Source: DUPQ01 sp041678685
GTDB lineage: Bacteria; Bacillota; Clostridia; DUPQ01
Assembly: GCA_041678685.1 (NCBI GenBank)
Contig: JBAYNV010000154.1
Coordinates: 1-5,288, forward strand
DNA: 5,288 bases
Direction: 5' to 3'
Positions 1-5,288 of the stretch are shown here, piece after piece; position 1 is the stretch's first letter; every line of letters begins with the position of its first letter. A model generated the notes under the pieces. The model saw nothing but the letters and a program-made list of their open reading frames with translations, did not search any database and was not told where the DNA came from. The position numbers and the translations under genes were made by a program.

Positions 1-461
1 GCATTCTTTGCGATAGCTTCATTTATGCTGTTTATATTATAGTAAACATTTTCGTTCGTGCTTTTGTTTCTGTTATATGCTCCCGTATTGCTCACAAGTT
101 CTTTTTTCATTGTCCTGGATGTAAGTTTGCACAATCCCTCGACAAGATCCTTGGTCTTCTTTGCTGTAAGGAATTTAGCGGAAACAACAGCATCTATTAT
201 GAGTTTCAGTTCAGGCATCTGAAATTCCCTGGATCCCATATAGTAACTGTATGTTCTGGATTTTGTCCCGATTATATCGTACCCCATGTCCTTGAGCACT
301 TTCAGGTCGTTATATATGCTTTTTCTTTCAGCTTTTATTCCCATAGCATTGAGTTCCTCGATCATATCGTTGACGGTCATGTTATGGTTTTCGTCTGTTT
401 TTTCATACAGCATTTTGTAGATAAGCATCATTTTTGCTTTTTGTTCAGCTGATTTAGCCAT
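1..461 (-). CDS. WYL-family transcriptional regulator, N-terminal part (runs off the left edge)
   Basis: I translated this gene by hand; 153 residues are visible from ATG at 461 and no stop is reached before position 1. Residues about 8-58 form a winged helix-turn-helix: a first helix (KMMLIYKML), a 'TVNDMIEELNAMGI' helix, and a recognition helix around AERKSIYNDLKVL (44-56). A wing follows at DIIGTKSRTYSYYMG (62-76). 'SREFQMPELKLIIDAVVSAKFLT' (78-99) and the following helices match the linker that leads into the WYL domain in Clostridial members. The WYL domain itself lies outside the window. Such proteins are usually about 300-330 aa, so roughly half is seen. The family consists of DNA-binding regulators whose WYL domain binds a ligand, in some cases single-stranded nucleic acid. 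It is the fourth gene of the SOS-controlled unit, 11 nt after the SRAP stop, so it is probably co-induced with the polymerase. Its target genes are unknown. Confidence 0.88.
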   Translation of the reverse strand, partial: MAKSAEQKAKMMLIYKMLYEKTDENHNMTVNDMIEELNAMGIKAERKSIYNDLKVLKDMGYDIIGTKSRTYSYYMGSREFQMPELKLIIDAVVSAKFLTAKKTKDLVEGLCKLTSRTMKKELVSNTGAYNRNKSTNENVYYNINSINEAIAKN

Positions 462-468
462 GTTATTT

Positions 469-474
469 CCCCTT
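469..474 (-). promoter_or_regulatory. Ribosome binding site of the WYL gene, overlapping the SRAP stop codon
   Basis: On the minus strand the SRAP stop TAA (475-473) runs directly into GGGG, giving AAGGGG seven bases before the ATG at 461. It fixes the WYL start. Because ribosomes ending SRAP translation sit on this site, the two genes are probably translationally coupled (inference). Confidence 0.7.
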
Positions 475-922
475 AAGCTATATTGTATATGCAATTGCTC
501 TCTATGTCATGCAGATTTTTATTTTTCAACCAATCCAGAGCGTGATCATTGGTCAGCATAACAGGCATCCTGTGATGTATGACGGCTAACTGAGGTTCCG
601 CATCCTTCGTTATGATCACAAACCTGTCATCATAATACACGCCCGCAAGCAGAATAATGGCATTGTCTCTTCTTGTGAACAGGTACTTCGTTTTATTTTT
701 ATCCCATTCAAAATATCCCCTGGCAGGTATGATACATGGTTTCATGTATCTGAATGTCGGAAGCTCTTTTACTGTCTCGCTTCTGGCGTTTATGATGAGT
801 TTGGCCCCGTAACTGCTGTTTATTCCCCAGATCTTATCCATTGTTGATTGGATCGTCTGTACTTCCGCAAGATCAGAAGGGGATATCTCGCGTCCTTCTG
901 AATTCATGAATCTTCCGCACAT
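473..922 (-). CDS. yedK: Minimal SRAP-domain protein (HMCES/YedK family), abasic-site DNA-protein crosslinker
   Basis: SRAP proteins use the amino group and thiol of Cys2, exposed after Met removal, to form a thiazolidine link with abasic sites in single-stranded DNA. This shields them from breakage and error-prone processing. The protein has 149 residues from the ATG at 922. The full active-site set is visible: C2 in MCGRF, N45 in INARSET, E72 in GYFEW and H116 in IHHRMP. The usual family length is about 220 aa. Here the segment between MCGRF and 'EISPSDLAEV' has lost most of its normal helical region, and the C-terminus stops soon after the DWL helix (129-132). An in-frame ATG at 946 would add eight residues and bury Cys2, so I chose 922, which also has the better ribosome binding site. 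It overlaps the upstream small gene by 19 nt. The older name 'SOS response-associated peptidase' fits its place in a LexA-controlled operon. Biochemical activity is inferred from the conserved residues. Confidence 0.9.
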   Translation of the reverse strand: MCGRFMNSEGREISPSDLAEVQTIQSTMDKIWGINSSYGAKLIINARSETVKELPTFRYMKPCIIPARGYFEWDKNKTKYLFTRRDNAIILLAGVYYDDRFVIITKDAEPQLAVIHHRMPVMLTNDHALDWLKNKNLHDIESNCIYNIA

Positions 923-1173
923 GATACTTTCCTTTCCACGAACCATTTGTCTTCTTCAAAAAATATATATGTATCTGCTCCCATTATCTTACATAAGTAC
1001 CTGATCCCGCAACCCCCTGCTTTAAGACTTGCGGCCTGACGCACATCAAGCACCTTGTCTACCGTATATACAGTGCCGTTTTCCCATTCGATATCGACTG
1101 GGACCATTGCTCCGTCTTTTTTGAATTTTACTGTCACATTGACATATTCCTTTACTCTTTCATCATTTTTCAT
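904..1173 (-). CDS. Small conserved-looking protein between the Y-family polymerase and SRAP, function unknown
   Basis: This is an 89-residue soluble protein with no signal peptide or membrane segment. It looks mostly beta-stranded: EYVNVTVKF (9-17), VPVDIEW (24-30), TVYTVDKVLDVR (34-45), then a glycine-rich GGCGIRY (53-59), DTYIFFEE (67-74) and WFVERKV (77-83). I recall similar short proteins beside DinB-type polymerases in Clostridia, but I know of no assigned function. The general pattern (a strand ending in W, 'Y.V..VL', and a C-terminal aromatic strand) recalls DUF6504, a small actinobacterial family found beside DinB/ImuB-type genes. I cannot establish homology. It does not carry the YolD-type motif of Bacillus polymerase partners. 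Its ATG overlaps the polymerase stop as ATGA, and its stop overlaps the SRAP start by 19 nt. A GGGTG lies seven bases upstream of its ATG. Position suggests an accessory factor in lesion bypass (inference only). Confidence 0.85.
   Translation of the reverse strand: MKNDERVKEYVNVTVKFKKDGAMVPVDIEWENGTVYTVDKVLDVRQAASLKAGGCGIRYLCKIMGADTYIFFEEDKWFVERKVSCAEDS
927..937 (-). promoter_or_regulatory. Ribosome binding site that decides the SRAP start
   Basis: The minus strand reads GGAAAGGAAAG here, with its AGGA core seven bases before the ATG at 922. The alternative upstream ATG at 946 has only a weak GAAGAAG in front. This site lies inside the 3' end of the 89-aa gene and supports the MCGRF start that SRAP chemistry requires. 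Confidence 0.7.
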
Positions 1174-2426
1174 CTGTTTTCACCCGTATTGAAGGATACT
1201 TTTCTCATAAGAGCCTCAGTCGTATCGCCAAGATCCCCAAATTCCCTTTTCTTTAGTAATACAGCCCTCTGCACCGCATAGGGCCCGTATCTTTTTCTTA
1301 TGCTGTCTATGGAAGTCTCCAGATCCATTAATCTGAATCTTCTGTTATCTTCTTTAAAAACCGATATCTGCAACGGCCCTTCAGCGGATGAAAGATCGCA
1401 TACGCGTATACCGAAGCTCCTCATCGGAGTCTGGAAAAAGTAGTTCGCTTTTACAAGGCTCATTGCTTTATCCGCTATTTCGGAGGATATATTGGTATAG
1501 TCCTTAAGCTGCGCCTGTCTCTCATAACATGACAGCTCACTGTCACGTATGTGTACCTGAACGGTCTTCCCCTTAAGCCCATGCTCTCTCAGCCTTCTTG
1601 CAACGCTTTCAGAAAGCACGTATGCGGTCAGCTTTATTTCATCATATGAGCATATATCTTTCGGAGGCGTAGTGCTGTTTCCAATGGATTTTATGACAGA
1701 CTCATGGCCAAGATCCTCTACAGGCGAATAGTCATATCCTCTTGCATACTGCTGCAATATAGGCCCGACCTTTCCGAGCCTGTCCTGCAGGAATCTGCTG
1801 TCTGCGTTTGCAAGATCCCCTATCGTGTTTATATCCCAGTTATAGAACTTTTTCGTCGTCGACCAGCCCACATACAGAAGCTCGCTCACAGCTAACGGCC
1901 ATACAAGTTTTTTGTAATTATCATTGCTTATGACTGTTATCGCGTCCGGCTTTTTCATGTCAGATCCTAACTTTGCGAATACCTTGTTGAAGCTCACGCC
2001 TATCGATACGGTGATGCCAAGTTCGAATTTGATCCTTCTTCGTATCTCATCCGCTATCCTTGCACCGTCCTCTATCGTCCTTCCGGGTGCGGAAATATCT
2101 ATCCATGCCTCATCCATTCCAAATGGCTCCACCTGCTGCGAATAGGAGTTATATATTTCCCTTGCCATATTCCCGAATCTTAAGTATCTGTCATAATGAG
2201 GCTCCACGACAACAAGATTTGCCACTTTCTTCCTCGCCTGCCACACGGCTTCGCCTGTCTGGATCCCCACTTTTTTTGCATAAGCGTTTTTTGCCAGCAC
2301 TATGCCGTGCCTGTTTACCACACTTCCGCATACCGCAACAGGAAGATCCCGTATCACAGGATCATACAGGCATTCGACTGAAGCATAAAAACTGTTTAGA
2401 TCAGCATGCAAAATTATTGTATCCAT
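1170..2426 (-). CDS. dinB: Y-family translesion DNA polymerase (DinB/Pol IV-like)
   Basis: This 418-aa enzyme copies past damaged bases in the cytoplasm without proofreading. The catalytic core is intact: D9 in HADLNSFYASVE, and D105-E106 in FGMDEAWID as the other metal ligands. Y14 sits where the family's steric-gate aromatic residue excludes ribonucleotides. 'SIGVSFNKVFAKLGSDMKKPDA' (141-162) is the palm/thumb signature, and 'YVGWSTTKKFYNWDINTIGDLA' (185-206) is the helix-hairpin-helix thumb. Residues about 240-350 form the little finger. QISVF (353-357) fits the beta-clamp pentapeptide (Q-x-S/D-L/V-F) and is followed by a tail of about 60 residues. N11 replaces the Asp seen in E. coli DinB (HVDMDCFF), as I recall for the Gram-positive UvrX/YqjW/PolY branch, so the protein may belong to that branch rather than strict Pol IV. 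The start is set by GAGGGAG (2437-2431) four bases before the ATG. It is the first gene after the LexA-controlled promoter, so it should be damage-inducible. Confidence 0.95.
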   Translation of the reverse strand: MDTIILHADLNSFYASVECLYDPVIRDLPVAVCGSVVNRHGIVLAKNAYAKKVGIQTGEAVWQARKKVANLVVVEPHYDRYLRFGNMAREIYNSYSQQVEPFGMDEAWIDISAPGRTIEDGARIADEIRRRIKFELGITVSIGVSFNKVFAKLGSDMKKPDAITVISNDNYKKLVWPLAVSELLYVGWSTTKKFYNWDINTIGDLANADSRFLQDRLGKVGPILQQYARGYDYSPVEDLGHESVIKSIGNSTTPPKDICSYDEIKLTAYVLSESVARRLREHGLKGKTVQVHIRDSELSCYERQAQLKDYTNISSEIADKAMSLVKANYFFQTPMRSFGIRVCDLSSAEGPLQISVFKEDNRRFRLMDLETSIDSIRKRYGPYAVQRAVLLKKREFGDLGDTTEALMRKVSFNTGENR

Positions 2427-2450
2427 AAAACTCCCTCTACCGTAATATAT

Positions 2451-2479
2451 ATTCTATAATACGAACATATGTTTGTAAA
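2451..2479 (-). promoter_or_regulatory. Sigma-A-type promoter of the dinB operon
   Basis: On the minus strand, TTTACA (2479-2474, 5 of 6 to consensus) is followed by a 17-nt spacer and TAGAAT (2456-2451, 5 of 6). Transcription should start near 2444, leaving a leader of about 17 nt with the dinB ribosome binding site in it. The rest of the 101-bp gap (2427-2527) shows no convincing terminator for the upstream ECF operon. The start point is predicted from the elements, not measured. Confidence 0.8.
2462..2475. promoter_or_regulatory. LexA (DinR) SOS box
   Basis: The plus strand reads CGAACATATGTTTG, which fits the Gram-positive LexA consensus core CGAAC-N4-GTTYG, with a near-perfect dyad centred at 2468/2469. 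It starts on the -35 hexamer (overlapping two bases) and fills most of the spacer, so bound LexA would block RNA polymerase. RecA-stimulated LexA cleavage after DNA damage should therefore switch on the four-gene unit. It is the only such box I could find in the window. Confidence 0.9.
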
Positions 2480-2527
2480 GTGAAATTTTATGTAATACCG
2501 GGATGAGTACGTTTTAATGGATATATG

Positions 2528-3196
2528 TTATTTCAATCCGTATTTTAGAGCGGCCCGTTCGAAGATCTTCAGGAAGCCTTTTCCGAAAACAAACAGGAAT
2601 ACAGCATTTCCGGCACCGTGCAGAAAGTCAAGTATAAAGGATGTGCCGCATGCTATCAGAAATGCTTTTATACCCGTCTCGGTCAGATAGCCCTGAAGGA
2701 CATAAAAGAAATTCATGCCCCACCCGAAGATGAGACCCCACATAAAGCCGTATGCGATCCGCAGCCAATTATGTTTTTTAAGCGGTCTGGCAAGTATTCC
2801 GGACAGAAATCCCATCGCTCCCCACAAAATCATCTGCCACGGCGTCCATGGACCATGTCCCAATATCATATTCGAAGCAAGCGCCGTGATAGCTCCCGTC
2901 ATAAAACCGGAAGAAGGGCCGAACACCACGCCTGTCATTATTATAATGAACGATGAGGGATTCACGCTCGGTATCGACGAGAAAAGCACTCTGCCGGCTG
3001 TCGATATCGCAGAAAGAACAGAAATGAGCACCAGCTTTTCCGCTGTTACTTCCTTTTTTTCAAAAATATCGAATCCTATAAGAAGCGTTCCCATAACGGC
3101 GCATAAGGAAGCTAAGGCTACATTGTCAAAAGATATGAAAAGCGCCAGAAGTATCACCAGCAGTCCGCCTGTTATAAGCACGATCCTTTTCTTCAT
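2528..3196 (-). CDS. ECF transporter S component (substrate-binding membrane protein)
   Basis: This 222-aa integral membrane protein is the substrate-recognising subunit of an ECF vitamin/metal importer. The recognisable S-component core begins near residue 52 (AEKLVLISVLSAISTAGRVL). It continues through SSFIIIMTGVVFGPSSGFMTG (81-101), the signature GHGPWTPWQMILWGAMGFLSG (113-133), and helices at about 147-167 and 176-205. Ahead of this lie two further hydrophobic segments (about 4-20 and 25-43), so about eight membrane spans are expected rather than the usual six. An ATG at 3232 would add 12 residues inside the ATPase gene. I chose 3196 because AGGGAGG lies just upstream. The ATPase stop TAA ends one base before this ATG. 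The substrate is not evident: related Clostridial proteins are often labelled unknown, and cobalamin is possible by resemblance (weak inference). It is the last gene of the ECF operon. Confidence 0.9.
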   Translation of the reverse strand: MKKRIVLITGGLLVILLALFISFDNVALASLCAVMGTLLIGFDIFEKKEVTAEKLVLISVLSAISTAGRVLFSSIPSVNPSSFIIIMTGVVFGPSSGFMTGAITALASNMILGHGPWTPWQMILWGAMGFLSGILARPLKKHNWLRIAYGFMWGLIFGWGMNFFYVLQGYLTETGIKAFLIACGTSFILDFLHGAGNAVFLFVFGKGFLKIFERAALKYGLK

Positions 3197-3197
3197 T

Positions 3198-4781
3198 TTA
3201 CCTCCCTGCAAATACCCGTAAAACATCCTCATAAAGTACTATATCACTGTCCGTCTGTCTGAAAGCCCTGCTTACCGAAGTCGTGTAATATCTGTTCTCC
3301 TTGAAGAACTCTCTTCCTTCAAGGGAATAAGCTATCTCTCCGTTGAAAAGCATCACGCATCGGGTGGCATAACATGCCGCAAATTCCAGATCATGGGTAG
3401 CGCACATCACCGTCGCGCCTGATTCTTTGAGCAGTTTTGCGACCATGTGTTTCAATGAAGGATCCATGCTCTTTGTAGGTTCATCCATTATGATCATATC
3501 CGGTTTACGCAACAGGATGCATGCTAAGACCGCTTTCTGCTGCTCTCCTCCCGAAAGATCATACGGATGTTTATACAGTATATCCGAAAGGCACAGTTCC
3601 TTTACAAGTTTCCTGTAAAGATCCTCATCCATTCCCTTAAAGACTGTTTCCTCTATAATGGTATCTTCAGTAAAGAAGGAATTCAGATCCTGAGGCATGA
3701 ACTGTATCTTTTCAAACTTGCTTTTCACCGACCCCATATATGCTTTCAATATACCGCAAGTGACTTTCAACAGAGTCGATTTACCACTCCCGTTGCTCCC
3801 CATCACGCACAGAAATTCGCCTTTGTTCACATCCATGCTCAGGTTACGAAGAGCAAAATGCTCCCTGTCATATGAAAAGAATATTTCCCTTAATTTTATG
3901 ATCACATCGCTTTTTAAATTCAAAACCGGTTTTATAAAGTGCGCATCCGCCTTTATATCCATACCGCTTACCATGAGTTTGAGTTCCTTTGGCGTGACGC
4001 ATGGTTTTGCTTCTTTATCAAGTAAAAGCGAACATTTCGAAACGACGGGGATGAAGTCCCGCTGTTTTATGTCATCGCCTGCCCATAACTGTTTCAATAC
4101 CGCTTCTTTGGTACCGCTGTATAGTATTTCACCTTTTTCCATATATACCATTCTGTGCGCCATGGATATGACTTCATCCGGTCTGTGCTCGGTCATTACG
4201 ATAGTGATCCCAAGCTCTTCGTTGAGCCTTCTCAATGTATCTATGAAATTTACCGCTGATATGGGATCGAGCTGGCTTATGGGTTCATCAAGCAGCAGTA
4301 TATTAGGACGGACCATAAGCTGTTCGCATAACGTTATCATCTGCTTCTGCCCGCCTGAAAGGGTATCAGGTGCTCTGTAAAGAAGATCCTCTATCCCAAA
4401 AAAGCTTACAGTCTCGCTCATCCTCTTTTTCTGTGTGTAATTATCATATCCCAGGTTCTCCATCGAAAGAGCCAGATCGTTAAGAACAGAACTTGTCACA
4501 AGCTGTGTCTCCGGATCTGAAAATACTATAGCTGTCTTTTTACTGTCCTCTTCGCTTCTGATCTCTCCCGTCTTTTCACCGTATGGGATCGCTTCATCCT
4601 TCATGTTTCTTAAAAGGGTCGTCTTTCCGGAACCGGAAGGACCCATTATGAGAAGGATCTCTCCTTCATAAATATCTATGTTTATATTTTTCAAAGCCTG
4701 CTTTTTTACACATTCGCCCTGCACCATATTTATATATGAAAAATTCAGATCCCTTATGGATATCAGTGTTTTTTCTGCCAT
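3198..4781 (-). CDS. ecfA: Fused double ATPase of an ECF transporter (two ABC domains in one chain)
   Basis: This 527-aa cytoplasmic protein powers the importer by binding and hydrolysing ATP, and it replaces the usual pair EcfA/EcfA'. Domain 1 (about 5-225) has Walker A GPSGSGKTT (47-55), Q-loop Q93, signature LSGGQ (141-145), Walker B ILLLDEP (161-167, E166 catalytic) and switch H199. A linker of about 65 residues follows. Domain 2 (about 294-500) has Walker A GSNGSGKST (328-336), Q-loop Q364, signature LSGGEQ (409-414), Walker B MIIMDEP (429-435, E434) and H463. Both ATP sites therefore look competent. An open frame extends upstream to 4964, but that stretch overlaps ecfT and reads unlike an ABC protein. 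MAEKTLISIRDLNFSY is the normal family start, with GAGAGGGAT some 9-11 bases upstream. The gene overlaps ecfT by 19 nt and abuts the S component, so the three subunits should be made together. Confidence 0.95.
   Translation of the reverse strand: MAEKTLISIRDLNFSYINMVQGECVKKQALKNINIDIYEGEILLIMGPSGSGKTTLLRNMKDEAIPYGEKTGEIRSEEDSKKTAIVFSDPETQLVTSSVLNDLALSMENLGYDNYTQKKRMSETVSFFGIEDLLYRAPDTLSGGQKQMITLCEQLMVRPNILLLDEPISQLDPISAVNFIDTLRRLNEELGITIVMTEHRPDEVISMAHRMVYMEKGEILYSGTKEAVLKQLWAGDDIKQRDFIPVVSKCSLLLDKEAKPCVTPKELKLMVSGMDIKADAHFIKPVLNLKSDVIIKLREIFFSYDREHFALRNLSMDVNKGEFLCVMGSNGSGKSTLLKVTCGILKAYMGSVKSKFEKIQFMPQDLNSFFTEDTIIEETVFKGMDEDLYRKLVKELCLSDILYKHPYDLSGGEQQKAVLACILLRKPDMIIMDEPTKSMDPSLKHMVAKLLKESGATVMCATHDLEFAACYATRCVMLFNGEIAYSLEGREFFKENRYYTTSVSRAFRQTDSDIVLYEDVLRVFAGR
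3201..3207 (-). promoter_or_regulatory. Ribosome binding site that decides the S-component start
   Basis: The minus strand reads AGGGAGG, four bases before the ATG at 3196, and it lies within the last codons of the ATPase gene. Its strength favours 3196 over the upstream in-frame ATG at 3232 and suggests coupled translation of the two genes. Confidence 0.75.
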
Positions 4782-5288
4782 ATTCTTTTTATCCCTCTCT
4801 TTATCAAAACAATGGATTCCAGTATCAGCGGACAAGCGGATACTGATACTGCAACGATATATATAGCAAGCATATCGCCATGAAGCTTCATGCTGTCCGT
4901 GACAGGATAAAATGAAAACCCTATATCCTGTGTATAATTCGCAATATAGATATACAGTATGCAAAAAAGGAGAAGCACCAGCATGACTATGTCTTTTACA
5001 GTCAAACGGTATCTGACGTACAGGACCCTGTCCTTAGCGCCGTAATTCTTTGTTTTAAGGCTGAGCGCGGTATCCATTCCTTCTTCAAGCGTCCATGCCG
5101 TAAGGGCTTTAAGCTGCGTTCCTGCGACTTTTATCTTATCCACCGCTTTAGTCCCGCTTTTTGCTCTGTTGACCGAATATACGGAAGACAGCTCGGTTGC
5201 CCTCCTCCTGAATAAAGGGATATACCGAAGAGTCATATCGAATATGAATGAGGTCCTGGGCAATATCCAGGAAAAAAGATACAGGAAC
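4763..5288 (-). CDS. ecfT: EcfT, transmembrane coupling protein of the ECF transporter (C-terminal part)
   Basis: About 174 residues are visible; the frame is open to the right edge and the true start lies outside. EcfT links the S component to the ATPases. The visible part starts in a hydrophobic segment (FLYLFSWIL), followed by the cytoplasmic coupling region: 'PLFRRRATELSSVYSVNRAKSG', then 'AGTQLKALTAWTLEEGMDTALSLKTKNYGAKDR'. This is the position and spacing of the EcfT coupling helices. Two membrane spans follow, around DIVMLVLLLFCILYIYIA and MLAIYIVAVSVSACPLIL, and a basic tail ending KRIWQKKH. Where EcfT/CbiQ proteins usually have an A-R-G-Y type coupling motif, this one reads T-K-N-Y, an unusual variant. 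A TTG at 5263 could be read as a start, but the coding sequence clearly continues upstream of it. The stop lies 19 nt inside the ATPase gene. Confidence 0.88.
   Translation of the reverse strand, partial: FLYLFSWILPRTSFIFDMTLRYIPLFRRRATELSSVYSVNRAKSGTKAVDKIKVAGTQLKALTAWTLEEGMDTALSLKTKNYGAKDRVLYVRYRLTVKDIVMLVLLLFCILYIYIANYTQDIGFSFYPVTDSMKLHGDMLAIYIVAVSVSACPLILESIVLIKRGIKRIWQKKH

Noticed and set aside
923..946. Eight-residue N-terminal extension of SRAP from the ATG at 946
   Set aside because: It would move the catalytic cysteine away from position 2, and the ATG at 922 has the better ribosome binding site.
2060..2428. 122-codon open frame on the plus strand
   Set aside because: It is antisense to the N-terminal catalytic region of the polymerase, which is unmistakably the coding strand.
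2492..2510. Possible hairpin GTACTCATCCCGGTATTAC as an ECF operon terminator
   Set aside because: The pairing is broken by several mismatches and no T-run follows on the minus strand.
2715..3221. 168-codon open frame on the plus strand
   Set aside because: It is antisense to the S component and has a proline-rich, low-order translation with no family signature.
3697..4380. 227-codon open frame on the plus strand
   Set aside because: It is fully antisense to the well-supported double ATPase, and its translation has no recognisable family motif. It is a shadow of the real gene.
4879..4892. Perfect 14-bp palindrome CATGAAGCTTCATG as a possible operator
   Set aside because: It lies inside the ecfT coding region, encodes ordinary residues (MKLH) and does not match any operator I know. 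It is probably chance.
4782..4964. N-terminal extension of the ATPase by 61 residues
   Set aside because: The stretch overlaps ecfT in another frame and has a Cys/Tyr-rich, non-ABC composition. The normal family start with a ribosome binding site is at 4781.
1..5288. Search for mobile elements, CRISPR repeats, tRNAs, riboswitches and attachment sites
   Set aside because: The window is almost fully coding, with a single gap of 101 bp. I saw no direct repeats in array, no transposase-like translation and no structured RNA.

Overview
All credible genes in this 5.3 kb window lie on the minus strand. The sequence suggests a Gram-positive anaerobe of the class Clostridia, probably Lachnospiraceae-like. 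The reasons are moderate GC with many ATA and AGA codons, strong AGGGAGG-type ribosome binding sites, an operator matching the Bacillus/Clostridium form of the LexA box, and protein families typical of that group. This taxonomic call is an inference from family resemblance. No marker gene is present.

Read in the direction of transcription (right to left), the window holds two units. The first (5288 to 2528) is the end of an energy-coupling factor (ECF) transporter operon: the C-terminal part of the transmembrane coupling protein EcfT, one polypeptide carrying both ECF ATPase domains, and a substrate-binding membrane S component. The three genes overlap or nearly abut (19-nt overlap, then a 1-nt gap), so they should be co-translated and form one importer. 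The substrate cannot be read from the sequence. Cobalamin or another vitamin is a guess from family resemblance.

The second unit (2479 to 1) begins in the only real intergenic gap, 2427-2527. That gap contains a good sigma-A-type promoter (TTTACA, 17 nt, TAGAAT) with a 14-bp LexA/SOS box lying between the -35 and -10 elements. Downstream are four tightly packed genes: a Y-family (DinB-like) translesion DNA polymerase with a C-terminal clamp-binding motif; an 89-aa protein of unknown function; a very short SRAP (HMCES/YedK) protein that keeps the whole abasic-site crosslinking active site; and the N-terminal half of a WYL-family transcriptional regulator that runs off the left edge. Start and stop codons overlap or nearly touch at each junction.

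The second unit is the part worth attention. It looks like a LexA-controlled DNA-damage-tolerance cassette. It joins lesion bypass (polymerase), protection of abasic sites in single-stranded DNA (SRAP), an uncharacterised small partner, and a regulator from a family in which some members sense single-stranded DNA or respond to DNA damage. There are no mobile elements, RNA genes, CRISPR arrays or convincing terminators in the window.
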